This document shows, piece by piece, positions 45,724 to 55,916 of a DNA stretch of 64,000 bases. The position numbers and the translations under genes were made by a program. The notes beneath the pieces are model-generated. The model was not told the DNA's origin. It worked only from the letters and a program-made list of their open reading frames with translations, and did not search any database. How positions within the stretch are numbered: position 1 is the stretch's first letter; each line of letters begins with the position of its first letter. Origin of the DNA: Boswellia sacra. Taxonomy: Eukaryota; Streptophyta; Magnoliopsida; Sapindales; Burseraceae. The stretch lies in contig SNVD02004551.1 of the NCBI GenBank assembly GCA_013180625.2, forward strand, positions 62,001-126,000, read 5' to 3'.

Positions 45724-46369
45724 TTACAAACGGAGATTTAGATCCAATTTGCACTTTCTGTTTTCTCCCTTTGACCAATTAATTTGAGTTATAGTTGGGT
45801 CAGGTTCATACTCGACTGCTTGTAATTTATCAAGTAACTCACTAGCAGAAGTGGCAGAAACAAGGATCTGTCGCACCGAATGAGGGATAAAATTCTATTC
45901 TATAGTTGCATCAACAAAACTTATCAAAGGATTAAAGAAATTTTTAACAGTCAACAAACCTATGGGTTTTTATGGAGATTTGGGCCCAAGAGGCAATTTG
46001 AAAAATTTCTTCGAGAGTACAAAGCCACTTGGTAAAGTAATAAAGGCATCCAAATTGATAAGTATATATGCCATGCATTCATGCATAGAGGAGACCTGTA
46101 ACTCCTTCCCAACCGTTTTTTTCAACGATGCTTTCTACAACTAAAGCTTCAGGAATAACTCCTAAAACTTGACTGCCTTCTACGAGTGCAACTGTTGACA
46201 CACAACCCATTAACCCGAGGCTACCTTCACTATAAATCACATGAATCTTTCTTTCAACTAATAGCCTACCAAGATAATTTGCTACTGCTACAACCTCTTC
46301 ACTTTTTCCAGGTCGACATCCATGGAATACAAATATCTTTTGGATTTGACGTTTTGAGGTTCCCTCCAT
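45724..46369 (-). pseudogene. LOG-like cytokinin nucleoside monophosphate phosphoribohydrolase, intronless relic
   Basis: Minus strand from the ATG at 46369. The frames give SKRQIQKIFVFHGCRPGKSE, YLGRLLVERKIHVIYSEGSL with GLMGCVSTVALVEGSQVLGV next, VSSMHECMAYILINLDAF (frame 2), ITLPSGF, TLEEIFQIASWAQISI (frame 3), KPIGLLTVKNFFNPLISFVD and RQILVSATSASELLDKL, ending with a TAA at 45724. This follows the whole LOG fold in order, including remnants of the GGGSxGLMG and PGGxGTxxE nucleotide-binding motifs (here SEGSLGLMG and PSGF.../TLEE). LOG enzymes release active cytokinin bases. Plant LOG genes have several introns; none is left here, so it looks like a processed copy. At least three frameshifts make it dead. 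Confidence 0.85.
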
Positions 46370-47431
46370 GTGTATGCAACTCTCTAACTATATGTGTGAA
46401 GAGAAGAACAAGAGAAGTCATATTTATGGAGTGTAAAAAGGTATTCTAATGATGACATCCATATAGGTAGCTCAGTTGTTTGTTGAAAAAATTTGACAAT
46501 AATGCATAGGAATTCAAAAGAAACAATGAAAGAATTAAGATGCCATAAATGCATGAGTCAAACAAAAGATATAAATTCAAAAATGACAGCTGCAAGGCAT
46601 TAAAATTCAAAAATGATGGCACATATGCATATGTACCGATAGTTGTGACTGTGGCTCACATCTTCCTCTAGTTTTACGTCTAGAAACGGCTTAAACACCT
46701 TTTATGAGTTTGGGATATGCTTCCCATCTAGTTTTTTTATAAAATGGCAAACAGGGTCGTTTTGAGTCAGATTCCTAAGACTATAATGTTCCTGCTTGTC
46801 TTGGAATTGTGTCTACAAGTTAAAATTTTAACGCTGCACAAGTCCACAAGAATGCGTCTCAATAATCAATCGGATATCATCCAAAGACTCCCTACTCAGT
46901 CCATTCTTGATGAATTGTAGCTTATCCCCTCGATTGTCAGACAAATATCCCAAGGAGCTGCAATGCTGGTTACAAGTCCATCTTGCACATTTGTGACAAA
47001 CTTGTAACCTTTTCCCTCTTCGCTTTTTGGCGTAAGAGCTTTTTCCCAAACTTGGCATGTGAGAAACAAGATTATCTGAAAACTCACAAGAAAGTTAAAC
47101 CTTGGCCTTAATTAACCATCTTAAATTAATAGGAATACCCTTGCGCATCAATATCTTTAGTCTTTCTACATGAACTTTGTAAATTTTAAGCAAATCATTT
47201 TAAGGAAGAGAGGGAAAACATTTGTGCAGATTTGAGAGAATGGTATCCATGTGAAAAAAATGAGAGCGAAGAAAAGAAAATGAATGCAAGGTAAGCAACA
47301 GTTTTTAATGAACTAGAAAACCGACTTTAAAAGCCACAGAGTACCGTATTGACCGGGAAAAATCAATCCTTAAAAAGGATCGACTAAAGCAATGGACTCT
47401 TCATTTTGATCAAAATTTTTCAAGAGTGGTT
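46370..47431. other. Athila internal 3' region upstream of the LOG relic
   Basis: Minus-strand frames at 46828-47058 (SYAKKRRGKRLQVCHKC, CARWTCNQHC) and 46896-47087 are open but not recognised. The sequence CATAAATATG on the minus strand about 45 bases before the LOG ATG could be a TATA-like box. Otherwise nothing is seen. Confidence 0.35.
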
Positions 47432-50400
47432 TTAACCGTTGTCCATTAACTTTGAAAACATTACCATTATTTGATTTTCAATTTCAACTGCTCCATGAGA
47501 GAAAGTATTTTTACCAATGAAAGATCCAGTCCAACGAGATCGAAGCTTACCAGGAAACAAGTGCAATCTTGAATCATACAAAAGAACTTTTTGTGAAGGT
47601 TCAAAAGATTTTCTAACAATCAATTTGTCATGAGAAACCTTCATTTTTTCTTTATAGATTTTAGAATTTTCATAAGCCTCATTCTTGATTTCTTCAAGTT
47701 CACTCAATTGGAGTTTATGTAACTTGTAAGCATCATCTAAATTTGTGTTAAATGTTTTAATGGCCCAATTAGCTTTATGCTCAATTTCTACAGGCAAGTG
47801 ACAACATTTTTCATAAACTAATCTATAAGGAGACATTCCCAATGAAGTTTTGGAAGCAGTTTAGTAAGCCCAAAGTGCATCATTAAGTCTTAAAGACCAA
47901 TCTCTACGGTTTGGGTTAACCGTTTTTTCTAAGATCTGTTTTATCTCCCTATTAACTAATTCAACTTATCCACTTGTTTGCGAGTGATAAGGTGTAGAAA
48001 CTTTATAGGTTATTCCATATTTCTTCATTAGAGTTTCAAATAGTTTGTTACAAAAATGTGCACACCTATCACTAATAATAGCTCAAGGAAATCCAAATCT
48101 ACATAAGATATTCTCTTTCAAGAATTTGATAACTGTTTTGTGATCATTGTTTCGATACGGAATTGCCTCGACCTATTTCGAAACATAGTCTACTGCAACA
48201 AGAATGTACACAAAACCAAATAAAGGTGGAAAAGGTCCCATAAAATCAATACCCCAACAATCAAAGATTTCAATAACAAGAATGGGATTCAAAGGCATCA
48301 GTTTCTCTTTGAAATGGATCCTAATTTTTGACAATTTTCACAAGTTTTGTAAAATGTATGTGCATCCTTAAATAAAGGTGGGCCAATAAAATCCACATTC
48401 CAAGCTTTTAGCAGCAGTTTTTTTAGATGAGAAATGTCCTTCGCATACTTCGGAATGACAAAATTAGTAACACTACTTACTTATTGTCGGGTATGTATCT
48501 TCTAATTATTTGGTTCGGACAATACTTGAACAGATATAGGTAATCCCAATAAAAAATTTTCACCTCGGTCAAAAACTTTCTTTTGTCTTGAGCATTCCAA
48601 TGAGGTGGCATTTCTCCTGCTGTAAGAAAATTTACAATGTTAGCAAACAAGGTACAACAGCAATAGAAAATAAAAATTCATCGAAAAAAGAGTCATTGAT
48701 AGGTTAAGTTTCAATTAATGTCTCTGTTGCTAATCTTGACAGATGGTCTGCAATGACATTTTCGGCTCCTTTCTTATCCTTTACTGTGATGTTAAATTCT
48801 TGGAGCAACAAGATCCATCATATCAATCTAGGTTTTGCATCCTGTTTAGACATTAAATATCTCACAGCTGCATGGTCAGTGTAAACAATTGTTGGAGAAC
48901 CAATTAAATAAGATCGAAATTTGTCCAATGCAAATACTACTGCAAGTAGTTCTTTTTCAGTTATTGTGTAATTCATTTGTGCATCATTTAAAGTCCTGCA
49001 TGCATAGTATATCATATAAGGCTTACCTTCTTTTCTTTGTCCTAAGACAGCATCAACGGCATGGTCACTTGCATCATACATCAATTCATTAAGTAAGGAC
49101 CAATTGAGAGATTGCATGATTGGAGCAGTTGTTAAAAGTCCAATTAACTTATCAAAGGTATTTTGACATTCTTAAGTCCATTCAAAAGAAGTGTCTTTTA
49201 TTAAGAGGTTACAAAGAGGTTTAGAAATAGCACTGAAATTTCTTATAAACCTCCTATAAAATCCGGCATGCCCTAAGAATGAATGGACCTCTTTGGCTGT
49301 TTTTGGTGGAGGCAAATGAGAAATTAATTCCACTTTTGCTTTGTCCACTTCAATTCCCTTAGAAGACACCACATGACCCAAGACAATTCTCGAAGTAACC
49401 ATATAATGACATTTTCCCAATTCAAAATAAGACCTTTTTCTACACATCTTTTTAGGACTTTTTCTAAGTTTTCAAGACAATTCTCAAAAGAATTTCCAAA
49501 GACAGTTAAATCATCTATGGAAACTTCTAAACTATGCTCAACCATGTCACTGAAAATGCTTAAGATGCATCTTTGAAAAGTGGCTGGGGCATTACAAAGT
49601 CCAAAAGGCATTCTCCTAAATGCAAAAATGCTGAAGGGGCATGTGAATGTGGTCTTTTCTTGGTCTTCAAGTGCAATAGGAATTTGATAATAACCTGAGT
49701 ATCCATTGAGAAAGCTGTAGTAGGGGTGCCCTCCTACTCTTTCTAGAATTTGGTCAAGGAATGGTAAGGGAAAATGGTCTTTTCTGGTGACAACATTTAA
49801 TTTTCTATAATCAATGTACATCCTCCAACTAGATGAGACTCGAGTTGGCAATGATCACCCTTTTCATTTTTGACTACCGTAATACCAGATTTCTTAGGTA
49901 CTACTTGTGTAGGGCTTATTCACTTACTATCAGAAATATGGTAGATAATTCCCACATCAAGTAGTTTAAGAACTTCAGCCCTAATGACCTCTTTCATGTA
50001 GGGATTTAATCTCCTTTGAGGTTGTTGGGATGTTTTGGCATTTTCTTCTAAATGTATTTTACGTGTATAAATCAAAGGGTTAATGCCTTTTATGTCTTTT
50101 AAAGTCGATTCAATTGCATTTTTATGCCTTTTAAATACGTGTATCAACTTACCTTGTTGCTCGCTTTTGAGAGATAAAGAAATTACCATCAGATATGTCT
50201 GATTCTCCCTAAGATATGCGTATTTTAGTCCTTTAGATAAGGGCTGCAGTTCTAACTTGGAAGCTTACTCTTCCTTGCTTTCATTCATTTGCCCCAATTC
50301 TTTGAATCTTGGTTTTGAGCCTTTTTCCATCACCTATACACAATCCAATATAGAACATATATCAAAAAGATCAGGCTCTAGTTTTATACTTGATTCTAAT

Positions 50401-52774
50401 GAATTCACTAAACAAGTTTTCAAAGGGTCAGAAGAACTCCCATTTTGGATGTGGTCTTCCACAATAGTTTCAATCATATTAGCCTCCTCAATTTCATTAT
50501 ATTTTTCATGTGGTTGTTTGCATATATTAAAAAAATTAAGTTACAATGTCATGTTCTCGAATGATAGCTTCATTACTCAATTTCTACAATTAATCAAGGC
50601 ATTAGAGGTAGCTAGAAATGGATGCCCTAAAATAACAGGAATTGAATTCCATAATTCCACTGGTTGTGTGTCTAAGATGATAAAATCCATTGGATAAATG
50701 AATTTATCAACTTGAACTAACACATCTTCTACTCTCTTGGTACTATAATTGATCTATTAGCAAGCAAAAGAGTCACAGAAGTCAGTTTTAACTCACCTAG
50801 ATTGAGTTTTTAAAAAATCGAGTATGGAAGCAAATTCACACTAATACCCAGATCAAGTAAAGCTTGTTCAATTTTATGGTCTCCAATAACACATGAAATT
50901 CTAGAACATCCTGGATCCTTATATTTCACTGTATTATTATTTTGAAGAATAGCACTTACTTATTTCGCTAGAAAGACCTTCTTTTTCACATTCAATCTTC
51001 TTCTCACAGTGCACAAATCTTTCAAAAATTTTGTATAAAAAGGTACTTGTTTGATCACATCTAGCAAGGGAATGTTGACCTTTACCTGTTTGAAAATTTT
51101 AAAGATTTTAGAATTGTGAGTTGGCTTCTTTTGTGTTGCTAATGCTTGAGAAAATAGATGCACAGATGGGGATTTGGTTTCTTCTTCGTTAGGTGTTGGT
51201 TTGGTAACCTCTTCCTAACCTTTAGAGATCGATTCTTCTTCTCTCTCATAAGGTTTAGAAATGTATTTTTCAATAGCATTATCATTGCGAAAGGTCATGA
51301 CTGATTTGGCTTGATCCAGATAATGGTTACTTGAACTCCCTACATTTGAGTTAGGTTGATCTTTGGGGTTTTGCAATGTTTGAGAAGGAAATTTCCCTTT
51401 TTCTTGGATGCTAAATGTAGATGCAAATTTTGTAAAAGTGTTTGACAAATTTGCTAATGTTTGAGTAGTTTGACTATTGAAAGTCTCTTGCTTTGTAATG
51501 AATGAATGCAATGTCTCTTCAAGGTCATTCTAGGAGGAGGAGCATATGCATGATCATGAGAATTTTAAAAATTTTGTCGTGTTTGAAAAGGGACTTGTGA
51601 AGATTGTGCATGATTGTCATTTTTTCAACTAAAATTTGGATGATTTCTCCAACCGGGATTGTAGGTTTGTGAGTATGGATTGTGATTTGACCTTTTGAAA
51701 GTGTTCGAAGCATTTGCTTGTTCATGGAGACATTCCCTAAAGGCAAGCAAAGTTGGGCACTCATCAGTAGGATGGTCATTATCATTATAAATGTGATAGA
51801 CAACTTCTTGAATAGAATTCAATTGACCACTCTTTTTCATTTCTAAAGCCTCGACTTTTCTAGCTAAGGATGCATATTTGACTTGAAGGTCATGGTCTTC
51901 CCTAAGGTTGTAAATGCCTCTATTGGATGTCGAGGTTGGGGCCTTGCTTGGTGCCTCATAGGTGCCAGCAGTGTCCCAATTTTGGGCTTTGTTTGCTAAG
52001 GAATCTAGGTAGTCAATTGCTTCCTCAGGGTCTTTATCTCCAAATTCTTCGTTACACATTAGCTCCACTAGTTACCTATCTTGAGGTGTTAACCCCTCAT
52101 AAAAGTGTACAACTACTCTCCAAGTTTCAAAACCATGGTGAGGATAGGTATTAAGTAATTTTTTATACCTATCCTAACACTGGTAAAGGGTTTCTCCTTA
52201 TTTTTGAGTGAAAGTGAAGATCTGTCTTTCAAGAGAATTTGTTCCATGGGTAGGAAAAAAAATTTTTCAAAAATTGTTGTTTCATCTCATCCCATGAACT
52301 GATGGACTTTGACCTCAAATTTCGTAGCAATGTTCTAACTTTATCTTTTAAAGAACAAGGAAAAAGCTTTAATCTAATGGTGTTTATGCTACAATTTGGT
52401 TCACTGTAGGAGTTACATACCTCTTCAAAGATTTTTAAGTGCGAATATGAGTTCTCCATATCAAGGCCATGAAAGGTGGGTAAAAGTCGAACAAAACTTG
52501 GTTTGAAATTGAAATGGATTGCATTGGGAGGAGGGCCCGTGCAAGATGGTGCACTAGTCCTTACCGAATTCATCTAATCTCCAAGGGTTCTTGGTTGGTT
52601 TTGATCATTTTGTTGGGAAAGATTGTCCCCTTCATCCATGAACCTTTCCACTTGATTGTCGGCCCTATTTTCTAGGGAAGATGATGTTTTTCTAACAAGT
52701 CTATCACTAGATGTGTGTGACCAAATTTTCATACAATTTCCAAAGAGAAAAGGAAAGAAAAAATGAGCACTCAA
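47432..52774 (-). pseudogene. Athila gag-pol polyprotein, broken
   Basis: Minus strand from about 52774. Gag: FHGLDMENSYSHLKIFEEV and NTIRLKLFPCSLKDKVRTLL (52480-52320), then a Gag C-terminus with a decayed zinc knuckle (HPTDECPTL, about 51770). A protease-like region lies at 50950-50300. Reverse transcriptase: 49851-49324, with RMPFGLCNAPATFQRC and SIDDLTVFGNSFENCL (catalytic box IDD). RNase [21 protein letters not shown] and [20 protein letters not shown] (49080-48818). Integrase: 48480-47432, ending [19 protein letters not shown] and LRSRWTGSF. Frameshifts and stops occur about every 300-800 bases, including one after GD at 52574 in Gag. It is inactive. Confidence 0.85.
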
Positions 52775-52844
52775 AAAGAAAAATTAAGATCTAAAAAAAA
52801 AAGAAAAGGGAATACTTACAATTTCGCACGCCAAATTTTACCTT

Positions 52845-52861
52845 CCCTAGCAACAATGCCA
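52845..52861 (-). other. tRNA-Asp primer binding site of the Athila element
   Basis: On the minus strand it reads TGGCATTGTTGCTAGGG. Compared with the plant tRNA-Asp complement TGGCGCCGTTGCCGGGG, 12 of 17 bases match and all five differences are transitions (G to A or C to T), as expected of cytosine deamination. Confidence 0.75.
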
Positions 52862-52867
52862 AAAACT

Positions 52868-54390
52868 TGACACATCCAAAAAAGGATTACCTCCTAAGTA
52901 TAGGAGTGTCAAAGTAATAAACCTGATAAGATCGGGGTTGATCCACGAGGAATGAGATTTAGCGGTGCAAACTATAAAGTAAGCAAATATGACATGAATA
53001 ATTCAAATGAATAACAAGATGATATTAACAAATAAAAGAAGATGATAGGTGATATAACCGATCATTCAAATGTAAATCAAGAATAAGAGGTGATTAAACC
53101 ATCTATGGAAATAAAGGGATAATTTAATAAGTAATAAACAGGAATACTTAAAATACACAAATAAGAGAAATTGACATAATAATAATGAAAGCTAAGGCTA
53201 GGGGATCCGCCCTTGATATATCGAATAAAGATAAGTAACCCAATTATAACTCAATTGGAATCAACACATTAAGGAGGTTCCAATTGGAAGGTATGTCATT
53301 TAAGCCCATTTTAGTTATATTAATTATATTTGTTTCATTACCAATATTTATACCAATTCTTGTAAATGGGTTTAATCATCCAATGTGCCAATCACCATAT
53401 GTTTACAATAAACCAAGGTTCCTAACTAGATTCATGTCAGTAAGGAAGAACTATACGACATCTAGAAAGGATCCAGGCATTTGATGTGCCAAGGATTGTC
53501 TACAATGGATCAAGACCTCCACTTTACGAGTGGTGTCAAGATTGATTAAGAAAATAAATATAAATCACATAAAATAAACAACACAAGATTATGATTATTA
53601 AGCACATGTCAAGGGTTAGAAAAACTTTATTCTCATATCAAGGGTTTCACCTTTTTACCTTAACAAAAGAGAATTTAGCAAAACATTATAAAAGAAAGAA
53701 AACAAATTGCAAGAAAAAAATTCATTAATAACATTAAAACACAAGAGAGAAAAACACAATAACAAGAGATCCCAGCCAAGGACCAGATGCCCTAATTGTT
53801 CACAAGGCACCTCTATTTATAGATACATTCAGGGGCAAATTTGTCAAATTATAAGGGGACAAAAGTCAAATATATTGTTGACAATTGGGATCATCATGTG
53901 CACCGACTTTGACCACCAATTTCGGCATCAAATTACTTAGAATTTTGATCATATGTCTTCATGAACGTTATAGATATTTCTCTCAGCTTTCTAGAACATC
54001 TTGATTTATATGATTTGGATACGTATATCAAGAGATACGATCAAAATACTGAGGCATGATCAAGCTGAGCAAAAACTGCAGATGGGTTCACTTCAAGCCC
54101 ATTTCTGGTCTACTAAGAGCCCGAATTTGATGATGCTTGTGAAATACAATCTTGTAAATAATTTAATCAGATTTCCAAAAAATCAAGATTTGCACCATTC
54201 TAATTCATAAATAGAAAGGTATGCCCATTTTACGGAACCTACAGCAAAACCAAAATGAAGAGAAAGTAAATTCCAAAGATGCAAAGACTATAAATATGCT
54301 TAACAGCTTAAGTTGAGGAATTTATTGACACTATTAATGCAATATGATGAATAAACCTCTTATTAAGCATACATATTTAAGTGTTCATCA
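52868..54390 (-). repeat. 5' LTR of the Athila element
   Basis: 1523 bp, homologous to 42885-44402 throughout. TATA box CTATAAATAGAG is at about 53811-53822 (minus strand). Confidence 0.9.
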
Positions 54391-54470
54391 GGTCATCATA
54401 TCAGAACCTTAGGAAACTAATTGTAGAAGTTCTCCTATCCAACAAACATATAAACTGAGTTCTCCTAAAA
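54391..54470 (+). pseudogene. UGT85A-like pseudogene B, 3' end
   Basis: After the GGTCA duplication the UGT reading resumes with TCATATCAGAACC, then LIVEVLLSNKHIN-like sequence, and ends in the same place as copy A (16551-16618). The first base pairs after the insertion are a frameshift relative to the 5' part. Confidence 0.8.
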
Positions 54471-54794
54471 TTTTTCTATCATTTCGCCTTGGTTTCATAA
54501 GCTAGCAATAAGTGGACTCTTAATTAAAGGTTGAGTGCTTATTTGTTTGATGTCAAAGAAGTGTCCTAGTATCCATGGGCTTCACCCGTATGTTATAGCC
54601 TGAAAAAAAAAATGTTGTTTTTGTTGAACTTTATCAATACTCTTAACTTGTATTTTAAAGTTTCTAGATTTGAAATACACTATCTCCATCTGAAATTCCA
54701 CACTACAGTACTTGTCTCTGTTTTCAATTTAATTTTAATGCTAAAATTGGATTTTGTAGGAATCAACATGAGTAAATGTGGTATAACTCATATA

Positions 54795-54844
<50 letters not shown>

Positions 54845-55272
54845 GAGAGAGAGCGAGAGAGAGAGAGAATTCAGGACATGGCATTTTCTACAAACTATTT
54901 GTAGAAAGTTGGATGCAAGCACCTAAAAAGCTTGAGATTAAATTTAGTTTACATAATATTATGCAATATTGCAGGTTGTGGCTTAATCGTACATATTGTT
55001 GTGGGGTTGTCCTTTGTTTGTAATTTGAAAACATTACAGAATGCTTAGAGTGATAAACCAATATTTAATATGGGCTAGCTTCCAAGTAGGAGTGATCAAA
55101 CCAATTTTCTACACTTGATTCAGTTTTTAATATGTTCTAAGTGGCAATTGGGGCTTCCGTTTCTTTATGCTTCTGAGCGTAAACAAGGACGTTCAATGAT
55201 TCATTTTATGTTGCCTTGGTGCATTGAATAGTGGGAACATTTAGTGGACACAAGGTATGCCTATAAAACAAA
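54471..55272. other. Spacer downstream of UGT B
   Basis: 54471-54990 matches 16630-17060 of copy A; after about 54990 the two copies differ. No gene was seen. Confidence 0.6.
54790..54867. repeat. (TA)n-(GA)n microsatellite
   Basis: A TATATA run, then a GAGAGA run. The matching position in copy A (about 16920) reads ATATACAGGGAG, with no expansion. Confidence 0.9.
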
Positions 55273-55280
55273 GGTGGACT
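55273..55280. repeat. 8-bp target-site duplication GGTGGACT (left copy)
   Basis: Repeated at 55836-55843. Confidence 0.8.
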
Positions 55281-55835
55281 AAGGATGGCAAAATTCGGGT
55301 GCAGATGCGGGTTTGGCATTTCCACACCCATACCGGACTAAAAAAAACTCTTCCCTGATCCTTGCAAAATCCCTATATTTTTTTGGGTTTTTTTGGGTAT
55401 GGGTATTTGCTGATGCGGCGATGATACACCCACACCCAAAAAAAAACCCCAGATTACCCCCAATTTTTTGGATCGCACTGCCTCTTGAATGAGTTTTCGT
55501 GGCCTAGGTTTAAATCATAGCTACCTTAACTTACTATTTTTAATTAAATATATAAAAGAAAATTGATTATATAAAATTTATCTGCAAAACATAAGGCAAA
55601 AAGTAATGTGGTTTGGCGGTTAACCACTTGAAATCCAACTCACAGGTCATGGGTTCGAGCTTTATTGTACGCATTTTACATTACAAAATAAAATAGAAGT
55701 ATTGGTTGTGTGGGTCCCACATCGCACCCAAGCTTGTCTTCCCTTAGCAGTCCCCGCCTGTGGGCCCAATCACCAGATTTTTGGGCTTTTCCCCGATCAG
55801 ATTGGCCCCTAACCGAGGAAAGTTACCATCCCTAA
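55281..55835. mobile_element. hAT-like MITE (555 bp)
   Basis: The ends AAGGATGGCAA and TTACCATCCCTAA are inverted repeats (the left end lacks one G). An 8-bp duplication GGTGGACT flanks it, hAT-like. Subterminal sequence is rich in GGGTTTGG / CACACCC words. No transposase is encoded. It contains Pol III-like boxes at 55608-55665. Confidence 0.75.
55608..55665 (+). promoter_or_regulatory. tRNA-like A and B boxes (SINE-like) within the MITE
   Basis: GTGGTTTGGCGGTTAACC resembles a Pol III A box (TGGCNNAGTGG) and GGGTTCGAGC a B box (GGTTCGANNCC); they are about 36 bases apart, as in tRNA-derived promoters. The last two B-box cytosines are absent. No cloverleaf can be formed over the whole stretch, so this is not called as a tRNA gene. 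Confidence 0.35.
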
Positions 55836-55907
55836 GGTGGACTATACTGAGTTTTTTATATCATATTATAATCCAATAGCATTTATTATATACTCAACTG
55901 TCCCTAT

Positions 55908-55916
55908 AAATAAAAA
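55908..55916. repeat. 9-bp target-site duplication AAATAAAAA (left copy)
   Basis: Repeated exactly at 58574-58582. The A-rich content lowers the weight, but it coincides with the TIR ends. Confidence 0.75.

Larger units (their letters stand above)
42885..54390 (-). mobile_element. Athila-type Ty3/Gypsy retrotransposon (11.5 kb) inserted in UGT B
   Basis: Long LTRs (42885-44402, 52868-54390) of about 1.52 kb enclose an internal region read on the minus strand: primer site, gag-pol (52774-47432) and a 3-kb 3' region with no recognisable envelope-like frame but with a LOG relic (45724-46369). The 17-base primer site fits tRNA-Asp, and the Gag and reverse transcriptase sequence ('TCPF..FA.RRMPFGLCNAP') is Athila-like. 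Insertion is confirmed by the near-perfect GCTCA/GGTCA duplication and by UGT copy A. The LTRs are about 95% alike by eye, so it is moderately old and inactive. Confidence 0.9.

Noticed and set aside
46828..47058. Cys-rich minus-strand frame as a zinc-finger gene
   Set aside because: No recognisable domain; inside the Athila element and open in a second frame too.
53284..53484. Frame with a hydrophobic segment like a secreted peptide
   Set aside because: It lies within the Athila LTR, antisense to the element, and the other LTR has the frame broken.
55649..55665. A tRNA gene
   Set aside because: Only box-like motifs; no acceptor stem or complete cloverleaf could be drawn.
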